A DNA stretch of 64,000 bases. Source: Candidatus Binatia bacterium (GTDB lineage: Bacteria; Eisenbacteria; RBG-16-71-46; SZUA-252). Positions within the stretch are counted from its first letter, which is position 1, and each line of letters opens with the position of its first letter. The notes beneath the pieces are model-generated. The model saw only the letters and a list, made by a program, of their open reading frames with translations, searched no databases and had not been told where the DNA came from. The position numbers were made by a program, and so were the translations under genes. The DNA lies in the NCBI GenBank assembly GCA_035631035.1, contig DASQJL010000062.1, forward strand, positions 1-64,000. Reading direction: 5' to 3'. Positions 17,667 through 26,021 of the stretch are shown here, piece by piece.

Positions 17667-19052
17667 ATGCGCGTCGTCATCATCGGCGGAGGAATCGCGG
17701 GTCTCTCCGCGGCGTGGGCCATTCGCGCCGAAGCGGCGCGCCGCGCCGAGTCGCTCGAGCTGACCGTGCTGGAGGCGGGGCCGCGCGCGGGCGGGCGGAT
17801 CCGCTCGACGCGCGAAGACGGCTACCTGGTCGAGTGGGCGGCCAACGCCGTCCAGGGAACGCACAACGCGGCGTGGCGGCTGGCCGAATCGGTGGGCCTC
17901 GCCGACCAGCGGGTGCTGGGCAGCACCGACGCGGCCCGCCGCTACATCTGGCGCGGCGGCCGCCTCCACCGCCTTCCGCTGAACCCGGCCGCCTTCTTCG
18001 GCTTCACCGGCCTCTCCCCCGCTTCGCGGCTGCGCGTCGCGATGGAGCCCTTCTTCGCCAATCGCGTGAAGAAGGAGGAGAGCGTCCACGACTACGCCGT
18101 GCGGCACATCGGCGAGGAGGCGGCGAGCGTCCTGATCGGCGCCGTGGTGCGCGGCGTCTTCGCCGGAAATTCGAAGCGGCTCTCGGTGGACGCCGCCTTC
18201 CCCGTGATGCGCGAGATGGAGCGGAGCCACCGTTCGCTGGTGGTGGCGATGATGGCGCGGTCCAAAAAGGGAGGCGCCGGGGGCGCCGGCCGCGCCGCGG
18301 GGCCGGGGGGACGCGCCCTCTGGAGCTTCACGCGCGGCCTCGAATCGCTGACCGACGCCCTGGCGGCACGGCTGGGCGATGCGGTTCGGCTCGCCACGCC
18401 GGCGCTGGCGCTGGAACGGAACGGGACGGGCTACGTCGTGCGGATGGCGAGCGGCGACCGGCTCGAGGCCGATTCGGTCGTGCTCGCGATCTCCGCGCGG
18501 GCGGCGGCGGCGCTCCTGCGCCCGCTCGACGCCGAGCTCGCCAAGCTCCTCGGGACGATCGAGCCCGCGGGGGTGGCCGTGGTCGGGCTCGCCTTCCGGA
18601 ACGACCGCTTCCGCACGCCGCCGGACGGCTACGGCTACCTGGTCGTGCCCGGCGAGGATCTGCCGATCCTGGGCGCACTCTTCGAGTCGAACCTGTTTCC
18701 CGGACGCGCGCCCGAGGGGCAGACGATGGTGCGGGTCATCATGGGCGGCGCGGACCGGCCCGATCTCCTCACGCGGAGCGACGCCGATCTCGCGGGGCTT
18801 GCGATGGGGGCGCTGGACAAGACGCACGGGCTGGCGAGCGGCCCCGAGCGGACCTGGGTGATCCGGCAGGACGCCTCCATTCCCCAATACGCGGTCGGAC
18901 ACATGGCGCTCCTGGCCGACCTGGACCGCCGCCTGGCGGCGAACCGGGGACTGCTCCTCGCGGGAAACGGCTATCGGGGGGTGTCGGTCGCCTCGCTGAC
19001 GGAGGACGCGGAGCGGATCGCGGCGCGCGTCGTCAGCGCGCCCGGCGGATGA
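17667..19052 (+). CDS. hemY: Protoporphyrinogen oxidase (HemY/HemG FAD type)
   Basis: 461 aa FAD-dependent amine-oxidase-fold enzyme that oxidises protoporphyrinogen IX to protoporphyrin IX, the substrate of HemH. The N-terminal dinucleotide motif is VIIGGGIAGLSAAWAI, followed by EAGPRAGGRIRS. The C-terminal FAD motif is LLLAGNGYRGVSVASLTEDAE, typical of PPOX. It is 47 nt from the divergent 16030-17619 gene and is separate from the haem operon only by that gene. Its 3' end overlaps the convergent 71-aa gene by 20 nt. A coproporphyrinogen oxidase activity, as in Gram-positive HemY, is less likely because hemN and a classical hemH are present. Confidence 0.92.
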   Translation: MRVVIIGGGIAGLSAAWAIRAEAARRAESLELTVLEAGPRAGGRIRSTREDGYLVEWAANAVQGTHNAAWRLAESVGLADQRVLGSTDAARRYIWRGGRLHRLPLNPAAFFGFTGLSPASRLRVAMEPFFANRVKKEESVHDYAVRHIGEEAASVLIGAVVRGVFAGNSKRLSVDAAFPVMREMERSHRSLVVAMMARSKKGGAGGAGRAAGPGGRALWSFTRGLESLTDALAARLGDAVRLATPALALERNGTGYVVRMASGDRLEADSVVLAISARAAAALLRPLDAELAKLLGTIEPAGVAVVGLAFRNDRFRTPPDGYGYLVVPGEDLPILGALFESNLFPGRAPEGQTMVRVIMGGADRPDLLTRSDADLAGLAMGALDKTHGLASGPERTWVIRQDASIPQYAVGHMALLADLDRRLAANRGLLLAGNGYRGVSVASLTEDAERIAARVVSAPGG

Positions 19053-19248
19053 GCCAGACGATCAGCGCAGAGAGCATTCCCACGGGGAGGCCCAGCAGAA
19101 GCAGCGTCGTCCCGATGTAGGCGGCCTTGTTGGTCGAGGACGACGAGGCACAGAAAGCGCAAGCCGCGGGAAGCAGCCGGAAGAACGACGCGTGCGCCAC
19201 CGCGAGCGCCGCCTTCGCCAGCATCGCCAGCACTGCCGTCAACGCCAC
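19033..19248 (-). CDS. Small membrane protein at the end of the cytochrome oxidase operon
   Basis: 71 aa from a GTG at 19248, overlapping the stop of the preceding subunit III-like gene by 10 nt. It has two hydrophobic segments (about 2-22 and 43-66) joined by a stretch containing CAFC and SSSSTNK, and ends in the basic WLIRRAR. It is not a family I recognise. The position suggests a small accessory subunit or assembly factor of the oxidase. Its stop lies 20 nt inside the end of hemY on the other strand. Confidence 0.6.
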   Translation of the reverse strand: MALTAVLAMLAKAALAVAHASFFRLLPAACAFCASSSSTNKAAYIGTTLLLLGLPVGMLSALIVWLIRRAR

Positions 19249-19865
19249 GGCTCGTACACCACGGCGTAGAGCACCGGCCAGACCCCCACCACGAAGAGCC
19301 AGAACATGCGGGAGAGCGTGAACGCGACCCGGGCATCGTCGGGACGTCCCTCGCGCGCGGCCCGCGCCATCTTCCGGGACGCGACGAGCAGCACGATCAG
19401 CGCCGCGAGCACGTGGATCGCGTGCGCCACGACCAGGGCGTAGAAGGTCGCCCCGTAAATCCCCGACGTCGTCGTCAGGCCGAAGGCGGTGAGGCGCGCC
19501 CACTCCAGTCCCTGCACGGCGAGGAAGACCACGCCCAGGGCCGCGCCGGCGCCGATCGCGCGCGTCGCCGCACCCATCCGGTCGGGGAACGAGGCGCTCG
19601 CGCGGATCACCGAAGCACCGCTCAAGAGAAGGACCACCGTGTTCGCCAGCGTGAGGCCCATCGGCAGCCGCGGCTGTCCCGCCGGGGGCCAGGAGGGCTG
19701 CCCGGCGCGGAGCACCACGTGGGCGCTGACCAGCGCGGCGAAGAACATCGCCTCCGTGAAGAGGAACAGGGTCATGCCGATGACCCCGGTCTCGACCGCG
19801 CGGTCGACGGGGGTCAGCGTGCGCGTGGCGCCGCGAGCCATGGAAGCGCTAGCCGCCGTAGACAC
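19239..19865 (-). CDS. Second cytochrome c oxidase subunit III-like protein
   Basis: 208 aa with five hydrophobic helices, homologous to subunit III of haem-copper oxidases. The conserved glutamate of the proton/lipid region is in FLFTEAMFFAALVSAH and the later helix contains FYALVVAHAIHVLAAL. The GTG at 19865 overlaps the end of the subunit IV gene by 17 nt; an ATG at 19841 would avoid this and is a real alternative. It differs clearly from the upstream subunit III, so it is a paralogue rather than a recent duplicate. It may replace or complement subunit III. Confidence 0.85.
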   Translation of the reverse strand: MSTAASASMARGATRTLTPVDRAVETGVIGMTLFLFTEAMFFAALVSAHVVLRAGQPSWPPAGQPRLPMGLTLANTVVLLLSGASVIRASASFPDRMGAATRAIGAGAALGVVFLAVQGLEWARLTAFGLTTTSGIYGATFYALVVAHAIHVLAALIVLLVASRKMARAAREGRPDDARVAFTLSRMFWLFVVGVWPVLYAVVYEPWR

Positions 19866-20145
19866 GGACGATGTCCGGGAAGAGGCCGAAGAAGAGGATG
19901 GCGAGCGCGAGCACCCCCGCGACCAGGATCGCCACGACGTGCGCGGGCTCGAACTTGAGGTGCATGTAGAAGGCGATCACGAGCGAGGCCTTCACGATCG
20001 CGACGAGCCAGATGAGGAGCGCCGCGAGCTGGGCGTGGCGGAGGTAGGCGAGGAGCAGCGACAGGATCAAAGCACCCATCAGCACGCCCCAGATCGCCAC
20101 GTAGTTGGGGTGGCGCCGCTCCGGCGCCGGAATCGTATGGGTCAT
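19849..20145 (-). CDS. ctaF: Cytochrome c oxidase subunit IV (prokaryotic type)
   Basis: 98 aa with three hydrophobic helices. The second is WLVAIVKASLVIAFYMHLKFE, the hallmark of the small bacterial CtaF/CoxD family. The ATG at 20145 starts MTHTIPAPERRHPNY, 16 nt behind the first subunit III gene. It is a small subunit that stabilises the oxidase core. Confidence 0.88.
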   Translation of the reverse strand: MTHTIPAPERRHPNYVAIWGVLMGALILSLLLAYLRHAQLAALLIWLVAIVKASLVIAFYMHLKFEPAHVVAILVAGVLALAILFFGLFPDIVRVYGG

Positions 20146-20161
20146 CGCGCGGGCGCTCTCC

Positions 20162-20758
20162 TCAGTTGGCCAGGTACAACAGCGGGAACAGGAAGATCCA
20201 GACCACGTCCACGAAGTGCCAGTAGATGCCGACCAATTCCACGCGGTGCGTGTCGCTCCGGCGTGCCACCATCTGCCGTATCGCCAGGATCGCGAAGAGC
20301 CCGCCCGTGACATGCAGGGCGTGGAGCCCCGTGAGCGCGTAGTAGAAGGACCAGAAGAGGCCGCTCACCGGGGTGAAGCCCATAGACATCTCGTGGCCGT
20401 ATTCGAAGGCTTTCACGCCCAGGAACACCCCGCCGAGAGCGATCGTCCCGAGCATGTGCCGCGAGGCCCGCTTGAGATCGCCGTGCTCCACCGCCGCGTG
20501 CGCGAGGACCATGAACAGGCTGGAGGTGAGGAGCACCAGCGTGTTGAACGCGCCGGCGGGCCTGACCGTGTGGCGCGCCAGGGCGCCCCACTCCGGGTGG
20601 CGCAGGCGGAAGAGCACGTAGCAGACGATCAGCCCGCCGAAGATCACGACCTCCGATCCGAGGAACCACCAGATCGCCAGCCGTCCCGTCGAGATTCCGG
20701 TCGACCGGATGAGGTCGTGGCGCCGCGGCGCGGCGGCGTGCGCGGCGGCCCGGCTCAC
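20162..20758 (-). CDS. ctaE: Cytochrome c oxidase subunit III
   Basis: 198 aa, five-helix form. LAIWWFLGSEVVIFGGLIV carries the conserved glutamate, and GLHALHVTGGLFAIL and YWHFVDVVWIFLFPLLYL are strong subunit III signatures. The GTG start overlaps the subunit I stop by 4 nt. It is part of the oxidase core in the inner membrane, supporting subunit I stability and proton uptake. Confidence 0.93.
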   Translation of the reverse strand: MSRAAAHAAAPRRHDLIRSTGISTGRLAIWWFLGSEVVIFGGLIVCYVLFRLRHPEWGALARHTVRPAGAFNTLVLLTSSLFMVLAHAAVEHGDLKRASRHMLGTIALGGVFLGVKAFEYGHEMSMGFTPVSGLFWSFYYALTGLHALHVTGGLFAILAIRQMVARRSDTHRVELVGIYWHFVDVVWIFLFPLLYLAN

Positions 20759-22500
20759 AGCGGTCTCCCCGGCGCGACGTCTTGCGGGAACCAGTCGGCG
20801 TCGCGCCCCGGGGCGCTGTACTCGTAGGGGCCGCGGTAGACGACCGGCGTCCCCTCGAAATTGCCGTGCCCCGGCGGCGACGGCACGGTCCACTCGAGCG
20901 TGTTCGCGCGCCAGGGGTTTTTCCCCGCGACCGCGCCGAAGCGCAGGCTCCCGAAAAAGTTGAGCACGAACGGGATCTGGAAGAGGAGGAGCCCGATCGT
21001 GCCGAGGGTCGCGGCCAGCTGGAGCGGGTGCAGGTCTCCGAGGTGCGCGAAGACGCGCGGATCGAACGTGCGGCGCGGATAGCCGCGCAGCCCCAGGCCG
21101 AACATCGGCATGAAGGTGACGTTCACGAAGAGGAAGGTCCCCCAGAAGTGGATCTTCCCCAGCGTCTCGTTCAGCATCCGGCCGAACATCTTCGGGTACC
21201 AGTAGTAGATCCCGGCAAACAGGGAGAAGAAGACCGGCGGGATCAGGGCGTAGTGGAAATGGGCCACCACGAAGTAGGTGTCGTGCACGTAGATGTCGGC
21301 GGCCGCCGAGCCGTTGATGATCCCGGTCACCCCGCCCCAGAAGAAGACGCCGACCATCCCGATCGCGAAGAGCATCGCCGCCTTGAGCTCGATCGCTCCT
21401 CTCCAGAGGGTCGCGACGAAGGCGAACATCGTGATCGCCACGGGGACCGAGATCAGGATCGTCGTGATGCTGAACGCGCTCGCCAGGCGCGGGTCGATCC
21501 CGCTCACGAACTGATGGTGCGCCCACACGATGAACGAGAGAACGCCCGTGGCGAGCGTGGCGTACACCACCATCCGGTAGCCGAAGAGCGGCTTCCGCGC
21601 AAAGACGGGGAGGATCTCCGCGACGATGCCGAGTCCCGGGAGGAGGATGACGTAGACCTCGGGATGGCCGAAGAACCAGAAGAGGTGCTGGTAGAGCAGC
21701 GGATCGCCGCCGGCGCCGGGGTTGTAGAAGCCGGTGCCCGCAACGCGGTCCAGCAGGAGCAGCACCGCGCCCGCCACGAGCGGCCCCACCGAGAAGAGGA
21801 AGATCACGCTCGCGACCAGCTGCATCCAGACCATCATCGGCAGGTCGAACATCTTCATCCCCGGAGCGCGCAGGTTGATCGCGGTGGTGATGAAGTTGAT
21901 CCCGCCCATGAGAAAGGCGACGAACTCGAGCGCGACCGCGGCGATCCAGAGCGGCACGCCCCACGCGGCGCCGGAATAGGCCACGTTGGCCGAGAGCGGC
22001 GGATAGGCGGTCCATCCCGCCGGCGAGGCGCCTCCCGGGACGAAGAAGGAGCCGAGCAGGATCAGGCAGCTCACGAGGAAGGTCCAGTAGGACATCATGT
22101 TCAGCCGCGGAAACGCCATGTCGCGCGCGCCGATCATCAGCGGGATCAGGAAATTGCCGAAGCCGCCCAGCAGCACCGGCATCGCCACGAAGAAGATCAT
22201 GATCGTGCCGTGCATCGTGATCAGCGCGTTGTAGGTGCCGGCGGGCACCTCGCCGAATCCGGGCACCGCGCGATCCGGAAACGCGAGGTGCATCCGCATC
22301 ACGTGCGCGAGCAGCCCTCCGATCACCGCCATGCAGAGGCCGGTGAGCAGGTACTGCTTGGCGATGTGCTTGTGATCGGTCGAGAAGAAGTAGGTGCTCC
22401 AGAACCCGTGCGGCGCGTCGTCGTGCGCCCCGGCATGCGCCGCCGGAGGCGCGGCCCGGGGCGGATCGAGAGGCGGCTCGAGGATCGTGGCCTCGCTCAC
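20755..22500 (-). CDS. ctaD: Cytochrome c oxidase subunit I (A1-type haem-copper oxidase)
   Basis: 581 aa, about twelve helices. It binds haem a, haem a3 and CuB and reduces oxygen. CuB ligand regions are seen: FGHPEVYVILLPG with the A1-type proton-channel glutamate and the cross-linked His-Tyr, WAHHQFVSGI, and the haem ligands in HDTYFVVAHFHYALI. The frame is open far upstream, but the real start is the GTG at 22500, which overlaps the ctaC stop in GTGA. The GHPEVY motif sets it in the A1 group, not A2 or B. Haem a synthesis genes (ctaA, ctaB) are not in the window. Confidence 0.95.
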   Translation of the reverse strand: MSEATILEPPLDPPRAAPPAAHAGAHDDAPHGFWSTYFFSTDHKHIAKQYLLTGLCMAVIGGLLAHVMRMHLAFPDRAVPGFGEVPAGTYNALITMHGTIMIFFVAMPVLLGGFGNFLIPLMIGARDMAFPRLNMMSYWTFLVSCLILLGSFFVPGGASPAGWTAYPPLSANVAYSGAAWGVPLWIAAVALEFVAFLMGGINFITTAINLRAPGMKMFDLPMMVWMQLVASVIFLFSVGPLVAGAVLLLLDRVAGTGFYNPGAGGDPLLYQHLFWFFGHPEVYVILLPGLGIVAEILPVFARKPLFGYRMVVYATLATGVLSFIVWAHHQFVSGIDPRLASAFSITTILISVPVAITMFAFVATLWRGAIELKAAMLFAIGMVGVFFWGGVTGIINGSAAADIYVHDTYFVVAHFHYALIPPVFFSLFAGIYYWYPKMFGRMLNETLGKIHFWGTFLFVNVTFMPMFGLGLRGYPRRTFDPRVFAHLGDLHPLQLAATLGTIGLLLFQIPFVLNFFGSLRFGAVAGKNPWRANTLEWTVPSPPGHGNFEGTPVVYRGPYEYSAPGRDADWFPQDVAPGRPL

Positions 22501-23243
22501 GACTTCCCTCCCGTCTTCGGCGCCGGCTGGGGAGCCGGCGTGGGAGCTGCCTGGAATGCCGCCGCCTGGGAGGCCGGCTGGGCGGCTATCCGGGAGTCGA
22601 GCCACCGCTCGTAGTCCGCTTCGGTGTCGACGTAGAGCGTGCCGCGCATGAGCCCGTGCGCCACGCCGCACAGCTCCGCGCAGAGGACGCCGTAGCTGCC
22701 GGGACGCGTCGCGCGGAACCAGCCCTGGATATGGCGCCCCGGCACCGCGTCCTGCTTCAGGCGGAGCTCGGGAACCCAGAAGGAGTGGAGGCAGTCGGCC
22801 GCGCCGAGGGTGAACGCGACGTTCTCGCCCACCGGCACGTGGATCTCGTTGGGGATGACGATGTCGTCGGGCGAGCCGAGGATGCCGTCCTTCCCGGGAT
22901 GCGTGAACGTCCACGCCCACTGGCGCCCCTCGACGCCGATCTGCAGCTGCGCCGGCGGAACCTTCTCCTTGATCGTCTTCCAGACGCGCTCGCCGAAGGC
23001 ATCGATGGCCAGATCGCACACGAGAATGGCGACGCAGGGGATCAGGATCCACCCGGTCTGGCGGAAGCTCTTGCCCGGCACGTAGGCCGCGCGCACGCCG
23101 TCCTTCTTGCGGTACCGGAACGTGAACCAGAGGAGGATCCCCTCGGCCGCGACGAACCAGACCCCCACGATGAGGGTGATGACCCACATCACGCGGTCGA
23201 TATCGCCCGCGTAACTTGATGCAGCAACAGGCATTAGGTGCAT
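22497..23243 (-). CDS. ctaC: Cytochrome c oxidase subunit II
   Basis: 248 aa. Two membrane helices (about 18-42 and 62-82) precede a periplasmic cupredoxin domain with the complete CuA site: the histidine in LHSFWVPELRLKQDAVPGR and CAELCGVAHGLM with two Cys, His and Met. There is no fused cytochrome c domain, so electrons come from a separate donor. The C-terminus is a 25-residue Ala/Pro tail. The ATG at 23243 is used; MPVAASS three codons further in is possible. It is the first gene of ctaC-D-E-F and the accessory genes. Confidence 0.94.
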   Translation of the reverse strand: MHLMPVAASSYAGDIDRVMWVITLIVGVWFVAAEGILLWFTFRYRKKDGVRAAYVPGKSFRQTGWILIPCVAILVCDLAIDAFGERVWKTIKEKVPPAQLQIGVEGRQWAWTFTHPGKDGILGSPDDIVIPNEIHVPVGENVAFTLGAADCLHSFWVPELRLKQDAVPGRHIQGWFRATRPGSYGVLCAELCGVAHGLMRGTLYVDTEADYERWLDSRIAAQPASQAAAFQAAPTPAPQPAPKTGGKS

Positions 23244-23268
23244 GCGCGGCGAGCCCTCGGGTGCGAAT

Positions 23269-23284
23269 GTTAATGGGGATTAAC
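23269..23284. promoter_or_regulatory. AT-rich inverted repeat upstream of the oxidase operon
   Basis: GTTAATGGGGATTAAC is a 6-nt inverted repeat with a GGGG centre, 25 nt upstream of the ctaC start, and is the only AT-rich patch in the 106-nt gap to queD. Position and symmetry fit a repressor or activator site. The regulator is unknown. Confidence 0.35.
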
Positions 23285-23349
23285 TCGAGGGAGGATGGGG
23301 GATGCCGACCGGAGTCGCTATGGAGCCGAGGGATACCTGCGAATGGTAC

Positions 23350-23718
23350 TCAGGTATACCTGCCCTCGTACTCGCAGCGCGCTTCGCAGGTCTCGTGAAC
23401 CGTGATGCGCGCGAGCGACGGAAGCGAGTGCTTGAGTCGTTCCCAGAGCCAGCCCGCGAGATGTTCCGACGTGGGATTGTCGAGGCCCGGGATCTCGTTC
23501 AGGTAGTAATGGTCGAGCTGCTTCCGCAGAGGCTCCACGGCATCCCGGATCACCGCATAGTCGAGGAACCAGCCGGTGCGCGGATCCACCTCTCCCTCTA
23601 CGGTGACCTCGATGCGAAACGAATGGCCGTGGAGGCGGCGGCACTTGTGCCCGTCGGGCGCGTTCGGCAGCAGGTGCGCGGCTTCGAACGTGAAGTCCCG
23701 GGTCAGCCGGACTCTCAT
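23350..23718 (-). CDS. queD: 6-carboxy-5,6,7,8-tetrahydropterin synthase
   Basis: 122 aa of the PTPS/QueD family. It converts dihydroneopterin triphosphate to carboxytetrahydropterin in queuosine biosynthesis. Zinc ligands are the histidine in FEAAHLLP and the pair in LHGHSFRIEV; the C-terminal HETCEARCEY carries the catalytic glutamate region. The ATG at 23718 gives MRVRLTRDFTFEAAH. It lies 19 nt behind queE on the same strand, which confirms QueD over a eukaryotic-type PTPS. Confidence 0.93.
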   Translation of the reverse strand: MRVRLTRDFTFEAAHLLPNAPDGHKCRRLHGHSFRIEVTVEGEVDPRTGWFLDYAVIRDAVEPLRKQLDHYYLNEIPGLDNPTSEHLAGWLWERLKHSLPSLARITVHETCEARCEYEGRYT

Positions 23719-23737
23719 CGCGTCCTCTCCCTCATGC

Positions 23738-24430
23738 TCATCGCAGCCCCACCGCCTTGTGCGTCTGCGGAATGATTCGCGCTTCGGGGTAGCGGTCCCA
23801 GGGCCACCACTCGAACACGGCGCGGCCGTCGCCACTTCCGTGCTCGGGCTGCAGCACGACGGCGCCGCGGTACTCCAGGGCGTCCAGGAAGCGCACCGCG
23901 TCGTTCACGTCCCCCTCCGACTGGATCACGAACTTGAGCTGCCGGCGCTCCTCGGGGAGCGCCATCAACTCGCGCAGCGTGGGAAGCTGCGCCTCCACGG
24001 GATCCCCCTCGAACGTCCGCGCGCTCTCCCCCTTGGGCGAGATCGTCCAGAAGTCGATCAGGGCCATCAGCGGCTCCACGACGCGCGAGCCGCTGGTCTC
24101 GACCGAAATCCACCAGCCCCGCTCCCGCAGCGAGCCCAGGAGCCACCCGAGCGATTCGGCGGGGGCGATCAACGGTTCCCCTCCCGTGAGGCACAGCCGC
24201 CGAACGGACGGATGATGCAGGATGCGATCGAGCACCGCATCGGGCGACATCGTCTCGAAACGCCCGATCCCGCTGGTCGCCAGCGCCTCCGGCTGATCGC
24301 ACCAGACGCATCGGAGCGGGCAGCCGTAGAGTCTAAGAAAAACGGTCCGCTCGCCGACGTGGACCCCCTCCCCCTGGACGGAGAGGAAGATCTCGTTCAC
24401 GCGAAGGGGTTTCAGATCGGGTGCGGGCAT
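23738..24430 (-). CDS. queE: 7-carboxy-7-deazaguanine synthase
   Basis: 230 aa radical SAM enzyme acting right after QueD in the preQ0/queuosine pathway. VNEIFLSVQGEGVHVGERTVFLRL at the N-terminus is the QueE signature, and the cluster motif is C37-x3-C41-x2-C44. CLTGGEPL follows. queC and queF are not in the window. It is divergent from the hydroxylase-mla operon. Confidence 0.94.
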   Translation of the reverse strand: MPAPDLKPLRVNEIFLSVQGEGVHVGERTVFLRLYGCPLRCVWCDQPEALATSGIGRFETMSPDAVLDRILHHPSVRRLCLTGGEPLIAPAESLGWLLGSLRERGWWISVETSGSRVVEPLMALIDFWTISPKGESARTFEGDPVEAQLPTLRELMALPEERRQLKFVIQSEGDVNDAVRFLDALEYRGAVVLQPEHGSGDGRAVFEWWPWDRYPEARIIPQTHKAVGLR

Positions 24431-24458
24431 CGGACGATTCTACCGGTTTCCCCGGGGA

Positions 24459-24487
24459 TTGACCTGCTCCGTGGCCGTTCGTACAAT
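24459..24487 (+). promoter_or_regulatory. Sigma70 promoter of the hydroxylase-mlaEFD operon
   Basis: TTGACC (24459-24464) and TACAAT (24482-24487) are separated by exactly 17 nt, one of the best promoter matches in the window. The start of transcription would be near 24494, leaving a leader of about 60 nt to the ATG at 24554. Confidence 0.7.
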
Positions 24488-24553
24488 CCCCGGCAATCGA
24501 CACCGGGCCGTCGGAAATGCCCGGCCGCCAACAGGAACGGAGGTTGGACGACC

Positions 24554-25207
24554 ATGGCCAAGGCGAACTACGGGGATCTGCCGATCAACCACAGCGACGA
24601 GCCGATCCGGTTGTTCAAGTCCGACTTCCTCGAGTTCTTCACCCACATCCACCCGGTCGTGGTGCTCGTGCTGTACGTGCCGGTGGTTCTCTTCTTCCTG
24701 GCGCGGGCGTTCCGGGAGCAGGGGGGCGGGGCCATCGGGCCGGTGTTCGGCATGTACGCGGTGGGCCTTCTGGTCTGGACCTTCTCCGAGTACATCCTGC
24801 ATCGCTACCTGTTCCACTGGGACCCGCAGCATCCGTTCCTGAAGCGGGCGTGGTACCTGGTGCATGGCGTCCATCACGAGCAGCCGCAGTGCAAGACGCG
24901 CCTGGTCATGCCGCCGATCCTGAGCATTCCGCTGGCGGTCCTCTTCTTCCTCTTCTTCAAGACCCTGATCGGCACGATCCTCGGGCTCCCGCTCTGGGTG
25001 GCGCCGCTCTTCGCCGGCTTCGTGACCGGCTACATCGCCTACGACATGATGCACTATGCGGAGCACCACCTCTCGATGACGTGGGGCTTCCTCAAGTTCG
25101 TGAAGCGCTACCACCTGCTGCACCACTACAAGACCCCCGAGCATCGGTTCGGGGTCAGCTCCCCTCTCTGGGACTACATCTTCGGCACCAAACCGAAGGG
25201 CCGCTGA
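24554..25207 (+). CDS. Fatty acid 2-hydroxylase-like (FA2H/Scs7) membrane di-iron enzyme
   Basis: 217 aa, about four membrane helices. It carries the eight-histidine di-iron pattern of the fatty acid hydroxylase/sterol desaturase superfamily: HRYLFH, HGVHHEQP, HYAEHH and HLLHHY. HGVHH followed by RLVMPP, and FGVSSPLWDYIFGT at the end, are specific to the FA2H/Scs7 branch, which in eukaryotes 2-hydroxylates the N-acyl chain of ceramides. It is the first gene of an operon with mlaE, 28 nt downstream. The nearby spt-bcerS-cerR genes would supply a ceramide substrate. The ATG at 24554 is chosen for its position behind the promoter. The enzyme's substrate is inferred. Confidence 0.82.
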   Translation: MAKANYGDLPINHSDEPIRLFKSDFLEFFTHIHPVVVLVLYVPVVLFFLARAFREQGGGAIGPVFGMYAVGLLVWTFSEYILHRYLFHWDPQHPFLKRAWYLVHGVHHEQPQCKTRLVMPPILSIPLAVLFFLFFKTLIGTILGLPLWVAPLFAGFVTGYIAYDMMHYAEHHLSMTWGFLKFVKRYHLLHHYKTPEHRFGVSSPLWDYIFGTKPKGR

Positions 25208-25235
25208 CGCCTCCGCGGCGAGCCGGCAGGACGCC

Positions 25236-26015
25236 GTGAATCTGATCGCGGCGATTGTCGAGCGGCTGCGCCGCATGGTGGAGGTCGTCCAGGACTTCGT
25301 GCTGTTTGCCTGGGAGGCGATCCGGGCGACCTTCACGCCTCCGTACTACGGGCGCGAGTTCTTGAGCCAGCTCCACTTCGCCCTGGTCGGCTCGCTCCTG
25401 ATCGTGGTCGTGTCCGCCGCGGTGGCGGGCCAGGCGCTGGCGATCCAGCTGGTGCGCGAGCTGGCGAACACGGGAGCCAAGTCGCAGCTCGGGCACTTCA
25501 TGGTGATCTCGGTGGTGCGCGCGCTGGGACCGGTGCTCACGGGGATGGTGGTAGCCTCGCGCATGTCGGCCGGGATCACCGCGGAGCTCGGGGCGATGCG
25601 ATCCAGCGACCAGCTCGATGCGCTGATCGCGTTCGGCTCGAATCCGATGAAGCGGCTGGTCGTGCCTCGTGTGGCGGCGCTCCTGATCGCGCTCCCCGTG
25701 CTCGTGATCATCGGGGACGCGCTGGCGGTGGTGGGCGGCGGGTTCGTGGGACTCCAGTACCACCTGCCCGTCGAGTCGTATTATTCGGGGGTGCTCAAGT
25801 ACCTGACGCCCAAGAACGTGATGGTCGGCATGATCAAGCCGTTCGTCTTCGCCGTGATGATCGCGACGGTGGCCTGCTGGCGCGGGTTCCGGTCGGCGGG
25901 GGGCGCCAAGGGCGTGGGCGTCTCGACCACCGAGTCGGTCGTGATCTCCTCGGTGGGGATTCTGGTCGCCGACGGCGTCTGCACGCGGCTCGTGTTTCGA
26001 ATCCTGGGTTGGTGA
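25236..26015 (+). CDS. mlaE: MlaE-type ABC transporter permease
   Basis: 259 aa, five to six membrane helices. The permease core RALGPVLTGMVVASRMSAGITAELGAMR is the MlaE/YrbE signature. It forms the inner-membrane channel of the MCE lipid transporter. It starts with GTG at 25236 and ends 6 nt before mlaF. In Gram-negative bacteria the Mla system moves phospholipids between the inner and outer membrane; here it is co-encoded with a lipid hydroxylase. Confidence 0.93.
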   Translation: MNLIAAIVERLRRMVEVVQDFVLFAWEAIRATFTPPYYGREFLSQLHFALVGSLLIVVVSAAVAGQALAIQLVRELANTGAKSQLGHFMVISVVRALGPVLTGMVVASRMSAGITAELGAMRSSDQLDALIAFGSNPMKRLVVPRVAALLIALPVLVIIGDALAVVGGGFVGLQYHLPVESYYSGVLKYLTPKNVMVGMIKPFVFAVMIATVACWRGFRSAGGAKGVGVSTTESVVISSVGILVADGVCTRLVFRILGW

Positions 26016-26021
26016 GTTCTG

